Made by a program: the position numbers and the translations under genes. The notes below the pieces were generated by a model. That model worked only from the letters and a program-made list of their open reading frames with translations, was not told the DNA's origin and made no database searches. From positions 30,313,686 through 30,377,685 of the forward strand of contig NC_083604.1 of assembly GCF_029168945.1 (NCBI RefSeq): a DNA stretch of 64,000 bases, written 5' to 3'. Numbering within the stretch: the first letter of the stretch is position 1; every line of letters begins with the position of its first letter. Positions 24,114-34,417 of the stretch are shown here, in pieces. The DNA comes from Cannabis sativa. Its lineage: Eukaryota; Streptophyta; Magnoliopsida; Rosales; Cannabaceae.

Positions 24114-24832
24114 AACTCCCACTTGCACTAACATAAAATAAGTAGTGCATTTCAATCAATCAATTTTCTTGATATCCAGATCAAGTGTAGTATATTTGAC
24201 TAAACCCAAAATACTGGAACTGTAAGTGTGTGGTAAGAAACTGCTTTCTCCACCATTACTTCCTTTGTGTTCATAAAAAATTATGCAACATCATTTACTA
24301 TATGCATTACTCATCTAGGGATACTGAATTCCTTAATGCTTTTTAAGTGCATCTGAATAAACAGAAGACATATCTCTAATTCTATCCAAAATGGAATACA
24401 GATAAAATAGTGTAGAATTTTCTTTAGTTGAATAACTTCCCAGTGCTTTTCGAAAGCAAAAAAGTTATGTATCTTCACTGATGGAGCTTAAATTATTTTA
24501 GATGGGTTTTTACACTCTTCTAGAATAATTCCTCCACCCCCAGAGTAACCACCATTTCTAATTGGTTATGAGTTGTTGTAGATATAAGGACTCTAATATA
24601 CACCCCTATTATCTAACATATAGGTCACTTTCAGAAATCTTTCTTCACTGTCTCCTAATGTTCCTTGTTTGATTACATCTTAGATGGCTTCCACTCAATA
24701 GTAGGAGTCTGGTTAAATTCATACCTAGAAGTACATTTAACCTCTTACTAATGTTTTTCAAGGTTATCTTGTTGTGACATATTATCTTAGTATGAAACTA
24801 TAAGTTCCTTCTATACTAAGTCATTAACATAG
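24114..24832 (-). mobile_element. TR-GAG-2 PPT and 3' internal part
   Basis: The PPT (AAGTGGGAGTT on minus) abuts the LTR. The rest matches the 3' non-coding part of TR-GAG-1 (28870-29505), for example the CAGATCAAGTGTAGTATA block. No ORF. It ends at 24832 where the Tat-B LTR is inserted, with CATAG as target-site copy. Confidence 0.85.
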
Positions 24833-25578
24833 TGTTGACCGAGGTTTTCGGCAACCAATAAAATAATAAGAGTTTACAGAGCTGTAAGAAATTAGAAGAG
24901 AGATTTTTACGTGGTTGGGGCATTAATGAGCCTTAGTCCACGAGTCTGTATATTTATGATTGTATTTAATATAGAGAATGTTCTTGGTGAGTATTTACTC
25001 ACTTTGCACTTATGCAACCCAAAATTCTCGACCCCCATTAATGAGCTTTGAGGGGGTATTTATAGTGTTTTTGTGGGGTGATCCCCAGAATTATAGTACA
25101 TGTATTTCTGTAACTATCAGTAAAGTTGCGTATTCCCAATGAATATACCATGGGTAATGCATGGTCAAATCCCTAGGTGCTGTAGGGATTTTATGTGGGC
25201 TGTCCTTATTCTCTTTTGACTGATGTGATTCTTCACAGAGTAGCCGTCATTAAACTTAAGTGGTCATAGTCTTGTAGGTGCAGATCGGGGGTTGTGCCGT
25301 CAAACTTTATTGCGTGTGGCAGTTCCAACACGCCTCCTCCCATGCGGCATTAAATGCGAGATGACTGCTCAGAGGAAGCCTGACATCTCCCGGAGATGCT
25401 TTGATGCCACCTTGATCTCCGGGAGCATAGAAAACCTTGCATGCCTTCTCCGGGAGGCATATCCAGGATAATGCCTTTCTTTACAAAGACTTAGCTATTA
25501 ATTTGAGTGCTAAAACCCTTGTGTCCACCTGTCCTTGTCTAGTTGGTCCACGTACATTGGGCAAAATCAGGGGCAACA
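24833..25578 (-). repeat. Tat-B 3' LTR
   Basis: 746 bp, the same length as the plus-strand LTR at 53756-54501 and differing by a small number of substitutions. TATA (minus) at 25057-25064. Left target-site copy CATAG (CTATG on minus) equals the CTATG at 53751-53755. Confidence 0.93.
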
Positions 25579-25622
25579 TTTACCCCCCAAGCCTTGTTTA
25601 ATTGTGAAATTAACAAGGCTTG
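25579..25622 (-). other. Tat-B polypurine tract and adjoining inverted repeat
   Basis: On the minus strand GGCTTGGGGGGTAAA abuts the LTR. 25588-25622 is an inverted repeat: CAAGCCTTGTTTAATT pairs with AATTAACAAGGCTTG, about 15 bp of stem overlapping the PPT edge. Confidence 0.75.
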
Positions 25623-25908
25623 CTCAGATGCCTCCGGTTCGCTCCTCGGTTTCCTGGCACGTGCTTGGGGCGCGTGAAGGTGTAGTTAATGATCACCATT
25701 ACTGCAGCGATTCACTTTTTGCAGGCGTCGATTCGTTTCTTGTCCATTAATTGATACGCTGCATTAATGGGTGTGAGACGGATACTCAAGCATTTCCACT
25801 GCCTCGATGACAAACCAATTCAGCCGTTGGATCTTGGGAATTCGAATGTATGCCTTCCCAACCGCACGATTGGTAGATGATCGCGCCTGTTCCACATGCA
25901 CTCTGGCC

Positions 25909-25916
25909 TATAAAAG
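25909..25916 (+). promoter_or_regulatory. TATA box for Tat-B antisense gene
   Basis: GGCCTATAAAAGCC on the plus strand, about 330 bp inside the PPT and opposite to the element's own transcription. The antisense ORF follows on the same strand. Confidence 0.65.
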
Positions 25917-26034
25917 CCACAATTCTCACTTCATTTGGTTACTTTCAAACTAGATTTCTTACTAACCCTCCTTCGCCATTGTCAGTCAACTTTTTACCGT
26001 CGATCAACAACAACTTCCAGTTCTCAAGCTTTAT

Positions 26035-26491
26035 GTAAGTTCTTCGCGTCTCGTACTTTATTGTTTGTACTCATTGCATGCTTTACTGTTCATCTGCTTT
26101 TTCATGGTTTGATGTTTGAATTTTCTGGGAATTTCCGTCTTGAGTTTCTGTGTAATACGTTAGATTCCACTTTTCTGGTGTTCGAGTTGCTTTTATTCTA
26201 CGCATTTTTTTTAAAAAGACCCATCCTTTCTTTACTTAATGGCCTTCAAGGGTTCAGAGAAGACCTTGTCTTTCTCGATTTTTACCCTTTTTTCCTTTTC
26301 TTTGCTTATTCGTAATGTCGCCATCTGTGGGATTCTTGCACCCGACTTTTGTCAAAGAAAACCTTCTAAGGCTTTCTGGTTGACGACCGTCCGGAGGGGG
26401 CCTCTTTCCAGCGGTTAGGGGACCCCCACTCCCTTTTTTGACTTAGGGTTTGGTTTGGGGCCTAACTGCTGGAATTTTAAATCTTTTTCAG
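26035..26491 (+). other. Predicted 5'-UTR intron of Tat-B antisense gene
   Basis: Donor TTAT/GTAAGT and acceptor ATCTTTTTCAG, ending 7 bases before the ATG at 26499. T-rich throughout. Parallels the arrangement in Tat-A. Confidence 0.55.
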
Positions 26492-26498
26492 AAACAAA

Positions 26499-27009
26499 AT
26501 GTTTGCATCCGGTTCCAAGTCTTCACAGAAAGGAGAAAAATGCCTGGCCACCCTGCAGGAGGTGATGAAGGGTCCGTGGCCCAGGAAAGGTATAAGCCTC
26601 GTGTCACGAGGTGGGAAGCGGCCGAGCTTCACTCTACCCTTACTTGCCCCCACCAGCTGGAGCACATTGTGGTGGTGGCAGGCATTAAGCCCGCGACTTC
26701 CGGGACTTATCACCGGCCGCCCCGGGACGCGGAGACGCCCAATCACAATTACGGAGGCTTCGGAGCTTGGAGCCAAACGCACTTGATGACCGGGGCCATG
26801 CTTCCCCTTCAGGATTTTTTTATTAATTTTCTTGTATTTTTCGGCCTTGCGCCATACCAACTCATTCCTTAAGCTTACCGCCTGCTTTCAGGCTTATTTA
26901 TTTTTTACTCTGCCCAGGGCTGGGGCTCTCCCAGTCCGGCAGAGATTTTGTATTTTTATGAACTTGTTAGCGTCCCTAAGAAGGGGGATAAACTTAAGGA
27001 CGACTTTTA
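26499..27009 (+). pseudogene. Tat-B antisense ORF, N-terminal part
   Basis: The frame with homology starts MPGHPAGGDEG at 26540; the ATG at 26499 just after the acceptor is in another frame, so a small shift near 26535 is likely. The domain matches the Tat-A antisense protein: GAWSQTHLMTGAMLPLQDF and FFGLAPYQLIP, then after an in-frame TAA at about 26870, AYRLLSGLFIFYSAQGWG and LYFYELVSVPKKG. At 27009 TR-GAG-1 is inserted; the frame continues at 36308. Confidence 0.8.
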
Positions 27010-28869
27010 TGTTGGAATTTATTTTACCAGGATCTTAGATCTACTCACAAGTATGTTGTTTAACACCATAAATATGAACTTTCTAAAACGATAAATAAAC
27101 ACATATAAAGTTAAGAAAACCTTACATTGATGCAGCGGAATTAATGTCTCCTTCCACTCAGATCTCTAACCCTTGTATCCTTTCTGTCGCAGAGTATTAT
27201 AAAGATCTGAGCCCGAATGTCCTTCTCTTTGTGTGTGATCCTTCACAGTCTTCCAATCTATGATTGAGTTACCACTTGCTGTGTGTTGACACTTACTCTA
27301 TCACTAAGGTTCAAAATTTATGAAGAAGAAAAGAGAGAGAATGATTTCGGCCAAAGAAGAGAAAAGGGATGGCTCAGTTTTCTGAAGAGAGAATTTTCTG
27401 ACAGAAAAGCTTATGAAAACTTATGATTTTGACTGAGCCATCAGTTTCTCTTTATAGGCAACTACTAGGTTTAGGTTAGGAATTATTTGGCATTAAAATA
27501 ATGAAAATATCAATTTGAAAATCCACTTTAAGTGGCCGGCCATGGTGTGTGTAATGGGCCCCACTTGGTTTTGCAATTTTCACAAATTTTATCTCTATTT
27601 TCTCAAAAACGCCAATTTTCCAATTCTAACCATTTAAATGCCAAAACTAATTATTTAATAACTAAAATAGATTATTAGATAATATTGTCATTTAATTTAA
27701 TTATTAATTAGACATATAAAGTCTATTAATAAATAAATAAACCTAGAATCTCTTTTCTTTACAATTTCGCCCCTGCTTAGTGAAAATTCATAAATTAGAC
27801 ATAGTCTAACTTTAGAATTATAATTGATTAATCACAAATCAATTATTGAGTCTTACAAGCAGTATGATCTATATGCTGAGCTTCCAATAAGTGAACCGAA
27901 TTTACTAAGTAAATTCCTACTTATTAATTCTTCGTTGAATCCACTCTTAGAACTTAGAATTGCACTCTCAGACTTATATAGAGCATATCTATATCGTGGA
28001 ACATATAATATGCTCTTTATAAGTCTGAGAGTGCAATTCTAAGTTCTAAGAGTGGATTCAACGAAGAATTAATAAGAATTAATCAGTAGGAATTAATAGA
28101 TATGCTATCTCATTTTCCCCCTTAAAACACTTAGCTACCTGTAAATGATGTTTAGTGATCTAAGAATTAGTCACTTAAACAAGAGCTCATCCATTTACAT
28201 CTATTTAGCTAAGCTCGAAGGGAATCATCACTTGACTTCTATACACCAGTAGAAGCTATAGATTCCATATTTATGTTCAGCACTCCCACTCAATCATACT
28301 ATCATGTTCCCAAAATATACGTATCACCTTGACCCAAAAGTAGGCTTAACTAATAAATCAAAGAACATGAATAGTACTCCAAAGTTGAGCCTAAGCATAT
28401 CAGGATTTAGATTCTTTTAATCTTAAGATCAACTACTGATATTGACTTGGAAAGATATAACGGTAAGTTTGTAATATCTTAACTAAGTTGCAATATCGGT
28501 CCAGTTCAATGTATGCTCCATACATTCTAAACTAGTATACTTTACTAATGTCCTGGAAAGAACATAACACTTACTCCAAGTGTAAGTACACATCATCGTT
28601 TATTATCACGTTAGTGTAAATCCAAAACACTGATGAAACAGGGACTTAGTCTTTTGATTCATATGATCACAATCACATTCCACTGTGTTGACGATACTGT
28701 AATTGTGAATAAACATATGATCTAGATTTAACTGATTTTGTGTGTAAATGTAATAATCATATTAAACCATAAGCATGTAAAATTCATGCAAACATAAATC
28801 ACTTCAAATTTCTTATATTGATAACTAATCAGATTGTAATGGGTTTTATTTAGGGCACAAAACCCAACA
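27010..28869 (-). repeat. TR-GAG-1 3' LTR, rearranged
   Basis: TGTTGGAATTTATTTTACC to AACCCAACA, 1860 bp. Compared with the 5' LTR it lacks about 27 bp near 27868 and about 100 bp near 28115, and carries a local inverted duplication (27920-28076). Otherwise nearly identical. Confidence 0.92.
27920..28076. repeat. Palindromic duplication in TR-GAG-1 3' LTR
   Basis: Arms 27920-27988 and 28008-28076 (69 bp each, one mismatch) around a 19-bp spacer. The right arm plus spacer is an inverted copy of normal LTR sequence (compare 35350-35440, where only the direct copy exists). Confidence 0.93.
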
Positions 28870-30657
28870 AACTCCCACTTGCACTAACATAAAACAAAGT
28901 GTGCAAATAAATCAATCTGTTGTCTTGATCTTCAGATCAAGTGTAGTATATTTGAATCCACCCAAACTTTTGAAACTAGTTCATAAATGCATTTATGAAA
29001 CATCCTTTACTATATGCATTACTCATCAAGGGATACTGAAATCCTCACTGTTTTAAAGTACATCTGAATAAACAAAAGTCATATCTCTCATATTTTAAAG
29101 TATGGAATTAAGATAATACAGTGTAGACTTTTCTTCAGTAATATAACTTTCTGGTAATTTTGAATTTACAAAGTTATAAGTCTTTTCTGGTAGAGCTTGA
29201 ATTATTATAGAATAACTCCTCCACCCCCAAAGTAAGCACCATCTCATAATTTTCGAATGAGTTGGTGAAGATACAAGGATAACTGATATACAGTTCCTTA
29301 ATATCTAACATATAGATCACTTTCATAAATCTTTCTTGAATATCTTCTAATGTTCCTTATTTGATTACATCTCAGATAGCTCATAGCAGATGTCTGGTTA
29401 AATAATGCATTTAACCTCTTTATTGTTTGGAGAGTTATCTAGTTGTGACTTTTATATTAGTCAGAAACTTTAAGTTAAGACTAAGTCAACAACATAGCAG
29501 ACTAGTATTTGAAGTGAAAAATACTTACTAGAGATTAAGTAATCAAAATTAAGATACCATAAAATTTTATGAGGATTAAGAATTCTTGGTTCAAGTCATT
29601 CGAATAGACTGAACTAGAGTTCTTTTATCTTATTCTCATAATTCTGATAAGTTATATCTATCCACACGAATGGTTAGATTTGCTTTTCAGTAGTGTTCTT
29701 AAATTCCTATCACAAGTGTCAACCTAATGTAGATGGGTATAGAATTTTAAAATTCTCCCACTCAATTAAGGTAGTGTGAAATATTATAAAAGAACTTTAT
29801 AGGTATCAATTTTTACTATAATAGTATAACTAAATTGGAACATACAATCAAGATCAAGGATTTATATTGATAATAGCTAAGTCATTATATTACTACCATG
29901 TTTAAAGAAAATATGTGTTACATAGGTTATTGTGGAGTAAACTCCACCTCTAAGTATATAGAGATTATGATCCACCCCTAAAGGTTGTAAAGATCATGAT
30001 TCTCTAAGTGTTATAGAGTTAATGTGGAGTTGAATACAATCTAGAGTTCATTAGATATAAAAGATCGTTGAACTGCATAGTTTTCTTAACTTTTCTCCAC
30101 CCCTATCAGATCAAAAGATCATTTTATTAAACAAATTCTTAATAATTGTATTAGGATTAACAATTATTAATAAACATAGAAATAATTTCTAGTGTTTATT
30201 TAATATAACTCTATGAAGAGTTGTAAATATTATAGAATTTGCATCAATAATAAAAACACTTACACATACAAACATATAGATATAATGTGGTAATTGTTGT
30301 TTAAGATAAAGTAAATGAAGCTCAATCTCATAAATTGCAATTTGTTTGAATAGAAAATAAAATAAACTTTATTAATAATAAAAAAAAAGTATTGCAACAA
30401 TATGAGAAAAACAGGGATAAAAATCCCTAACTAAAATTCGAAATCCAAATTGTCTTTAAACTAAAACAATTAATTCAAAAATAGATAATTGAGCTTTATC
30501 TTCATCTTGGACGAGCTTCACCCTTGGTCCAGCTTTCTGATCCAACTCATGAAGATAACATCTGAGTTCAAGTAGCTTGGCCTATAAGAAGAAGAAACAA
30601 ATAAACAAAGTTAGTCCAGAATCATAAATCCAATTGGATAATAATTCACTAAAACTC
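28870..30657 (-). other. TR-GAG-1 PPT and 3' non-coding part with protease relic
   Basis: PPT at 28870-28884. No ORF of note. Near the gag end (about 30540-30657) the minus strand still shows VLVNYYP-like and DSG codons in broken frames, which align with the protease start of copia-1 (CVLENDKS...VDSGS). The remainder is AT-rich with blocks shared with TR-GAG-2 (24114-24832 and 52641-53755). Confidence 0.8.
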
Positions 30658-31527
30658 TTAAAGTTTATAGAAAGAAATACCTTGTTTCTTTGCAAGAAGT
30701 TTAGGACATTGGGGTTTCCAATGACCTTTCTCATTGCAGTAGAAACACTTTCCTTTGAGTGTAGCATCATCAGAAGCAGCAGCCATTTTGTTTTTTATGG
30801 CTTTGGCACGCTTCTTGGTGTTTTTCCACTTCTTCTTCGATTTGGGTTTAGAAGCAGAGGCAACATTTGCTTCCGGTTTGACCGTCCCATTACCATTCCC
30901 AGAATTTTGAGGCTTACTCCCTTTCTTCTTGGGTCCTCCAATCAAATTTTCATAAGTCTGAAGGTCATTGACTAACTCATGAAAGTCTATGTCCTTCTTA
31001 TTCATGACATAATTTGATGTATAGGGCAGAAATGCTAGAGTCGGACTATTCAAGATAAGGCTTACTTGAGTAGTATGATCCATTTCAGCACAATGATCCT
31101 GGGCTTCTTGGAAATAACTTGCCATGAGGAGAACATGATCACGCACGTTTTGATGGGGTTCCATCCGTGCATTGATGTACTTCTTAGTCGCGTCAAAGCG
31201 AGACTGAAGAGATGCCCTACCGAATAGCTCAGTTAAGTTCGTCATTACTTCAGCAGCCTTTTTGGTTTTAGAAAACCGAGTTTTAAGGGTGTCAACCATG
31301 CTGGAAAGCATAAAGTATAGAGCTTTGTCATTTGCTTTCTGCCAACGCTCATACTTTTCTTTCACAGCTTTGGATGCATTATCCCCCAGCACTTCAGGAG
31401 ACGGCTCAGTTAACACAAACAAGGCACTTTCTCCTATGAGAGCAATATTAATGTTCTCATTCCATTTAGGAAAGTTAGATCCATTAAGCTTATTTTTAGT
31501 CAACAGTGATAACATGGAATTCATCAT
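30658..31527 (-). CDS. TR-GAG-1 Gag protein, intact
   Basis: 289 codons, no break. ATG at 31525-31527 follows the acceptor-like TAG by 14 bases. Residues 10-30 hold LNGSNFPKWNENINIAL, typical of copia Gag N-termini; residues 60-185 are the Gag core (WQKANDKALYFMLSSM, RFDATKKYINARM, LILNSPTLAFLPYTSNY). A strongly basic stretch (KPKSKKKWKNTKKRAK) and a CCHC knuckle (CFYCNEKGHWKPQC) near residue 262 bind RNA. The C-terminus stops shortly after the knuckle, where the protease begins in copia-1. Gag would form the particle that packages this RNA; enzymes must come from another copy. Confidence 0.93.
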   Translation of the reverse strand: MMNSMLSLLTKNKLNGSNFPKWNENINIALIGESALFVLTEPSPEVLGDNASKAVKEKYERWQKANDKALYFMLSSMVDTLKTRFSKTKKAAEVMTNLTELFGRASLQSRFDATKKYINARMEPHQNVRDHVLLMASYFQEAQDHCAEMDHTTQVSLILNSPTLAFLPYTSNYVMNKKDIDFHELVNDLQTYENLIGGPKKKGSKPQNSGNGNGTVKPEANVASASKPKSKKKWKNTKKRAKAIKNKMAAASDDATLKGKCFYCNEKGHWKPQCPKLLAKKQGISFYKL

Positions 31528-31689
31528 TGTTATACAGGATACTACAAAATTATCAATAAAAAATAATGGTTTAACACAAAATCAATTCAGAAATTATAAG
31601 CACATAGCATGTAGGAATGATAAGAGAAAATACAAAAAAAAAATACAATCCTAAATAATTTCCAAGGTTTTTCAACAAACTGATATCAG

Positions 31690-31826
31690 TGTCCCGTTTA
31701 AGCGAGAGTCAAAGCTACCATCCATTGAATAGAGTTGTCAGCTCATCTAAAATGTTAAACATTCTAGCAACTTTTTATTCGATCAAGATTGGAATCCAGC
31801 GTTGTCTCGTTTAGGCGAGAGTCAAG
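31690..31826 (-). repeat. Duplicated pre-gag motif in TR-GAG-1
   Basis: Two copies on the minus strand, 31690-31713 (TTTGACTCTCGC, then TTAAACGGGACA) and about 31803-31826 (TTGACTCTCGCC, then TAAACGAGACA), 113 bp apart. TR-GAG-2 has the same pair with the same spacing. Confidence 0.8.
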
Positions 31827-31966
31827 GCTATTCTATCTTATGAGCTTCTACCATTGTTTCTTAATTTGCAAGTCAAATATGGTCGCCACCATTAGGGTGA
31901 TCCATACCATATAAAACACTTACAAACTACTTATCTTTCTAGATTAAACGGTGCGAAATTGCTAAT

Positions 31967-31989
31967 GAACGTTCCTCCATTAGGGAGGA
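31967..31989 (-). ncRNA. Leader hairpin with GAACGTTC palindrome, TR-GAG-1
   Basis: On the element strand TCCTCC-CTAAT-GGAGGA forms a 6-bp stem with a 5-nt loop, immediately followed by the 8-nt palindrome GAACGTTC. In TR-GAG-2 one stem pair is changed on both sides. Candidate RNA dimerisation or packaging element. Confidence 0.5.
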
Positions 31990-33530
31990 TTACTCACTAA
32001 AATAAACGCGATGTAAAACCAACAATGGAGATCGAATATCTTAATAATAATAAAGCTCATTCTTTAAAATGTATTTTCTTTATTATTTTAATAAATATAT
32101 TCATTAAATATCGAATTTAGAATTAAAATTCTAAATAAGAATTTAATTTAATATTTATAATATTATACTTAGATGGTGATTGAAATAAATTGAATTATTT
32201 CTATCTTAGTAGTAATTTTAAATATAAATATTAAGAAAATTAATTTAGGTTGTATTAATTTAAATTAATTAGCAACTTAAACTAAATTTTCATAAGAATA
32301 TATTTATTGTATTCGAAAAATAAAGTATAAAACTATACAAATTTTCGAAAATACTTAAATAATAAATACTTAGAAAAAATACTTCAAGCAAAAATATCAC
32401 CTATCTAGATTTTCCTTTGACTAATTAATTCAATTTCTAATAATATATTTAAATTCATTTATTTTAAAATTAATCAATAAATAAAAAAATCATTGAATTA
32501 AGTTTGTCTAAGAATTAATTAAAATAAATAATTAATTTACAACTTAATCTATTTTTCAAGATAAATTCAAAATCATCTTGCATAACTAAAATGCAATTTC
32601 GAAATTGATTAATAAATAAAGAAAAAATATATTTTGAAAATTATTTAAATTTAAGTTGAAAAAATAAATTTCAACTAAAAATAATTTTCTATTTAATTAA
32701 GTATCATGAACAATAAATATTTAAGTATCATGATGAAAATCAACTTAGATATTTAATTTTTCAATTTAATTAAATATATCAAATTCAAAAAATAAACAAT
32801 TAAGCGTAGAGAAGGCTTAATTATAAGTTTCTAGTGTAATACTAGGAAAAAATATAGTTAAATTAAATTGTACCAAAATTAATTATTTAAATAATTAATT
32901 TCACAATGTATAATACTTTCCTATTTAATATTAGAAGTAATAAGTAGTTTAGAAATAACTATCTAGAAAATATCTTATTTGACTAAGTATCTTTTCAACA
33001 AAAATTTGAAATAATATCTAATTTAAGTTGTTAGAAAAAATCTAGAACTTAAATATTTTCAAATTTAGATTTAATTAAATATCAAAAATTAAGCTATAAC
33101 CACATAATTTGAAAAATATTCCATTTTAAGTTTAAAATTAACTTAAAAAATATCTTAAGAATCTTTAATAACTAATGCCTAGAATTCCTCAACTTCATTT
33201 TAAATTTAAATAAAATATTCAAATTTAAGTTAGATAAGAAAAATCAGTTAAAATAACTAATTTATAACTTAAATAGGAATATTTAATTAAATAAGCTCCA
33301 GAAAGAATCTAGTTAGTTAAAATTCTTTATTTAATTAAATACAAGAAAAATACAAATAGTTTGTCTAGAAATAATATCTAAAACTAAAAGTGTTTTTCTT
33401 AAAATTAACTTTAAAATATTACAATGAAAATACATTTCATATATTTTAAAAGTTAATTATGTTGCTAATTCAATTTTATTAGGTTAAACTAATTTAATTA
33501 ACCTAGCACAGTTATTTAAATCAGGCAAAT

Positions 33531-33622
33531 GGGCCTTCACAATTGGGGTAGTTCATGTGAGGGGGTGCTGGGTTCAGTATGTTGTACCCACTTCTATGGC
33601 TCCCAACTCTCACACAAGGCCC
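33531..33622 (-). ncRNA. Conserved GC-rich fold in leader, TR-GAG-1
   Basis: In an AT-rich leader this 92-nt island pairs as nested stems on the element strand: GGGCCTT with AAGGCCC, TGTGAG with CTCACA, GGGT with ACCC. TR-GAG-2 has the same fold at 49783-49875 with a tolerated G-U pair. Confidence 0.5.
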
Positions 33623-34398
33623 AAAAGAGAAGAATTTAACCTTAAAATAAATAACTGTTATTAATTGAATAGGTCCAAAAACTAAATGGACATAAATAAA
33701 ATCTATCATGGTGTGACATTTTATTTAGCAACAACCTATATGCATCTATATAATAAAATAAACATATAGGCTCACACAGGCACACATTTGGATGGATCCT
33801 ATCATGTTGCTAGGTCCAACACAGATGAAAGAAGATTGTAAAATTTACATGTTACAAATTATTTACTTGACCTAGGGAGCCATGAGTTAAAATCGGATCA
33901 TTGGATCTGTCAACAAGTTAACCATGGCTATTTGCAATTAAGCAATAATAGGTTTTAAAAACTTACAAACAAGCTAAAACACATACTCCTGCAACAAGGT
34001 TAGCTGGATAGTTGGATGTAGGATTTATTTAATTTTAAATAATTAAATTTCGCAAAAATAATTAATTAATTAATAAATAAATAAAATAATTTAATTTTTG
34101 AAAAATAAAAAAAACATTTATTTATTTTCGAAATTAATAGTAAAATAATATTTAAAATTAAACCTACAATTTTGAAAAATTAGGTTTCAACTAACCTAAA
34201 TATCATTTCAAAATTTGCTAACTACTTTTAAAAATTTAATGTTATTTTATAAATAAAAATTAAATAAAAATTAAAAAAAAGATAAATAAATATCTTTTTC
34301 TGATTTTATTATCTAATTTAAATAAATAAAGTAACAAAATTTAAAAGTTAGCAAAATATCTTACATCTATTTAAAATTTCTTGCAAGTAAATCAATTA

Positions 34399-34415
34399 CC
34401 ATGGCTCTGAGGCCA
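34399..34415 (-). other. TR-GAG-1 primer-binding site
   Basis: TGGCCTCAGAGCCATGG on the minus strand, two bases inside the 5' LTR. Resembles the initiator-Met PBS TGGTATCAGAGCC with two changes. Confidence 0.65.
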
Positions 34416-34417
34416 GT

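Larger units (their letters stand above)
31528..34417 (-). other. TR-GAG-1 long leader, possibly an intron
   Basis: 2.9 kb, very AT-rich, no coding content. Just inside the PBS lies donor-like CATG/GTAATT (34395-34399); just before gag lies acceptor-like TTTTGTAG (ending 31542). Conserved islands with TR-GAG-2 are listed separately. The ORF 33521-33709 is part of a conserved RNA-like block. Confidence 0.7.

Noticed and set aside
32041..33500. AT-rich stretch as a matrix-attachment or origin region
   Set aside because: It is the ordinary leader of a TR-GAG element, repeated at 49900-51100; no specific signal was seen.
33521..33709. Small protein gene in the TR-GAG-1 leader
   Set aside because: Conservation with 49783-49875 follows base pairing, not codon positions; the frame is not kept.
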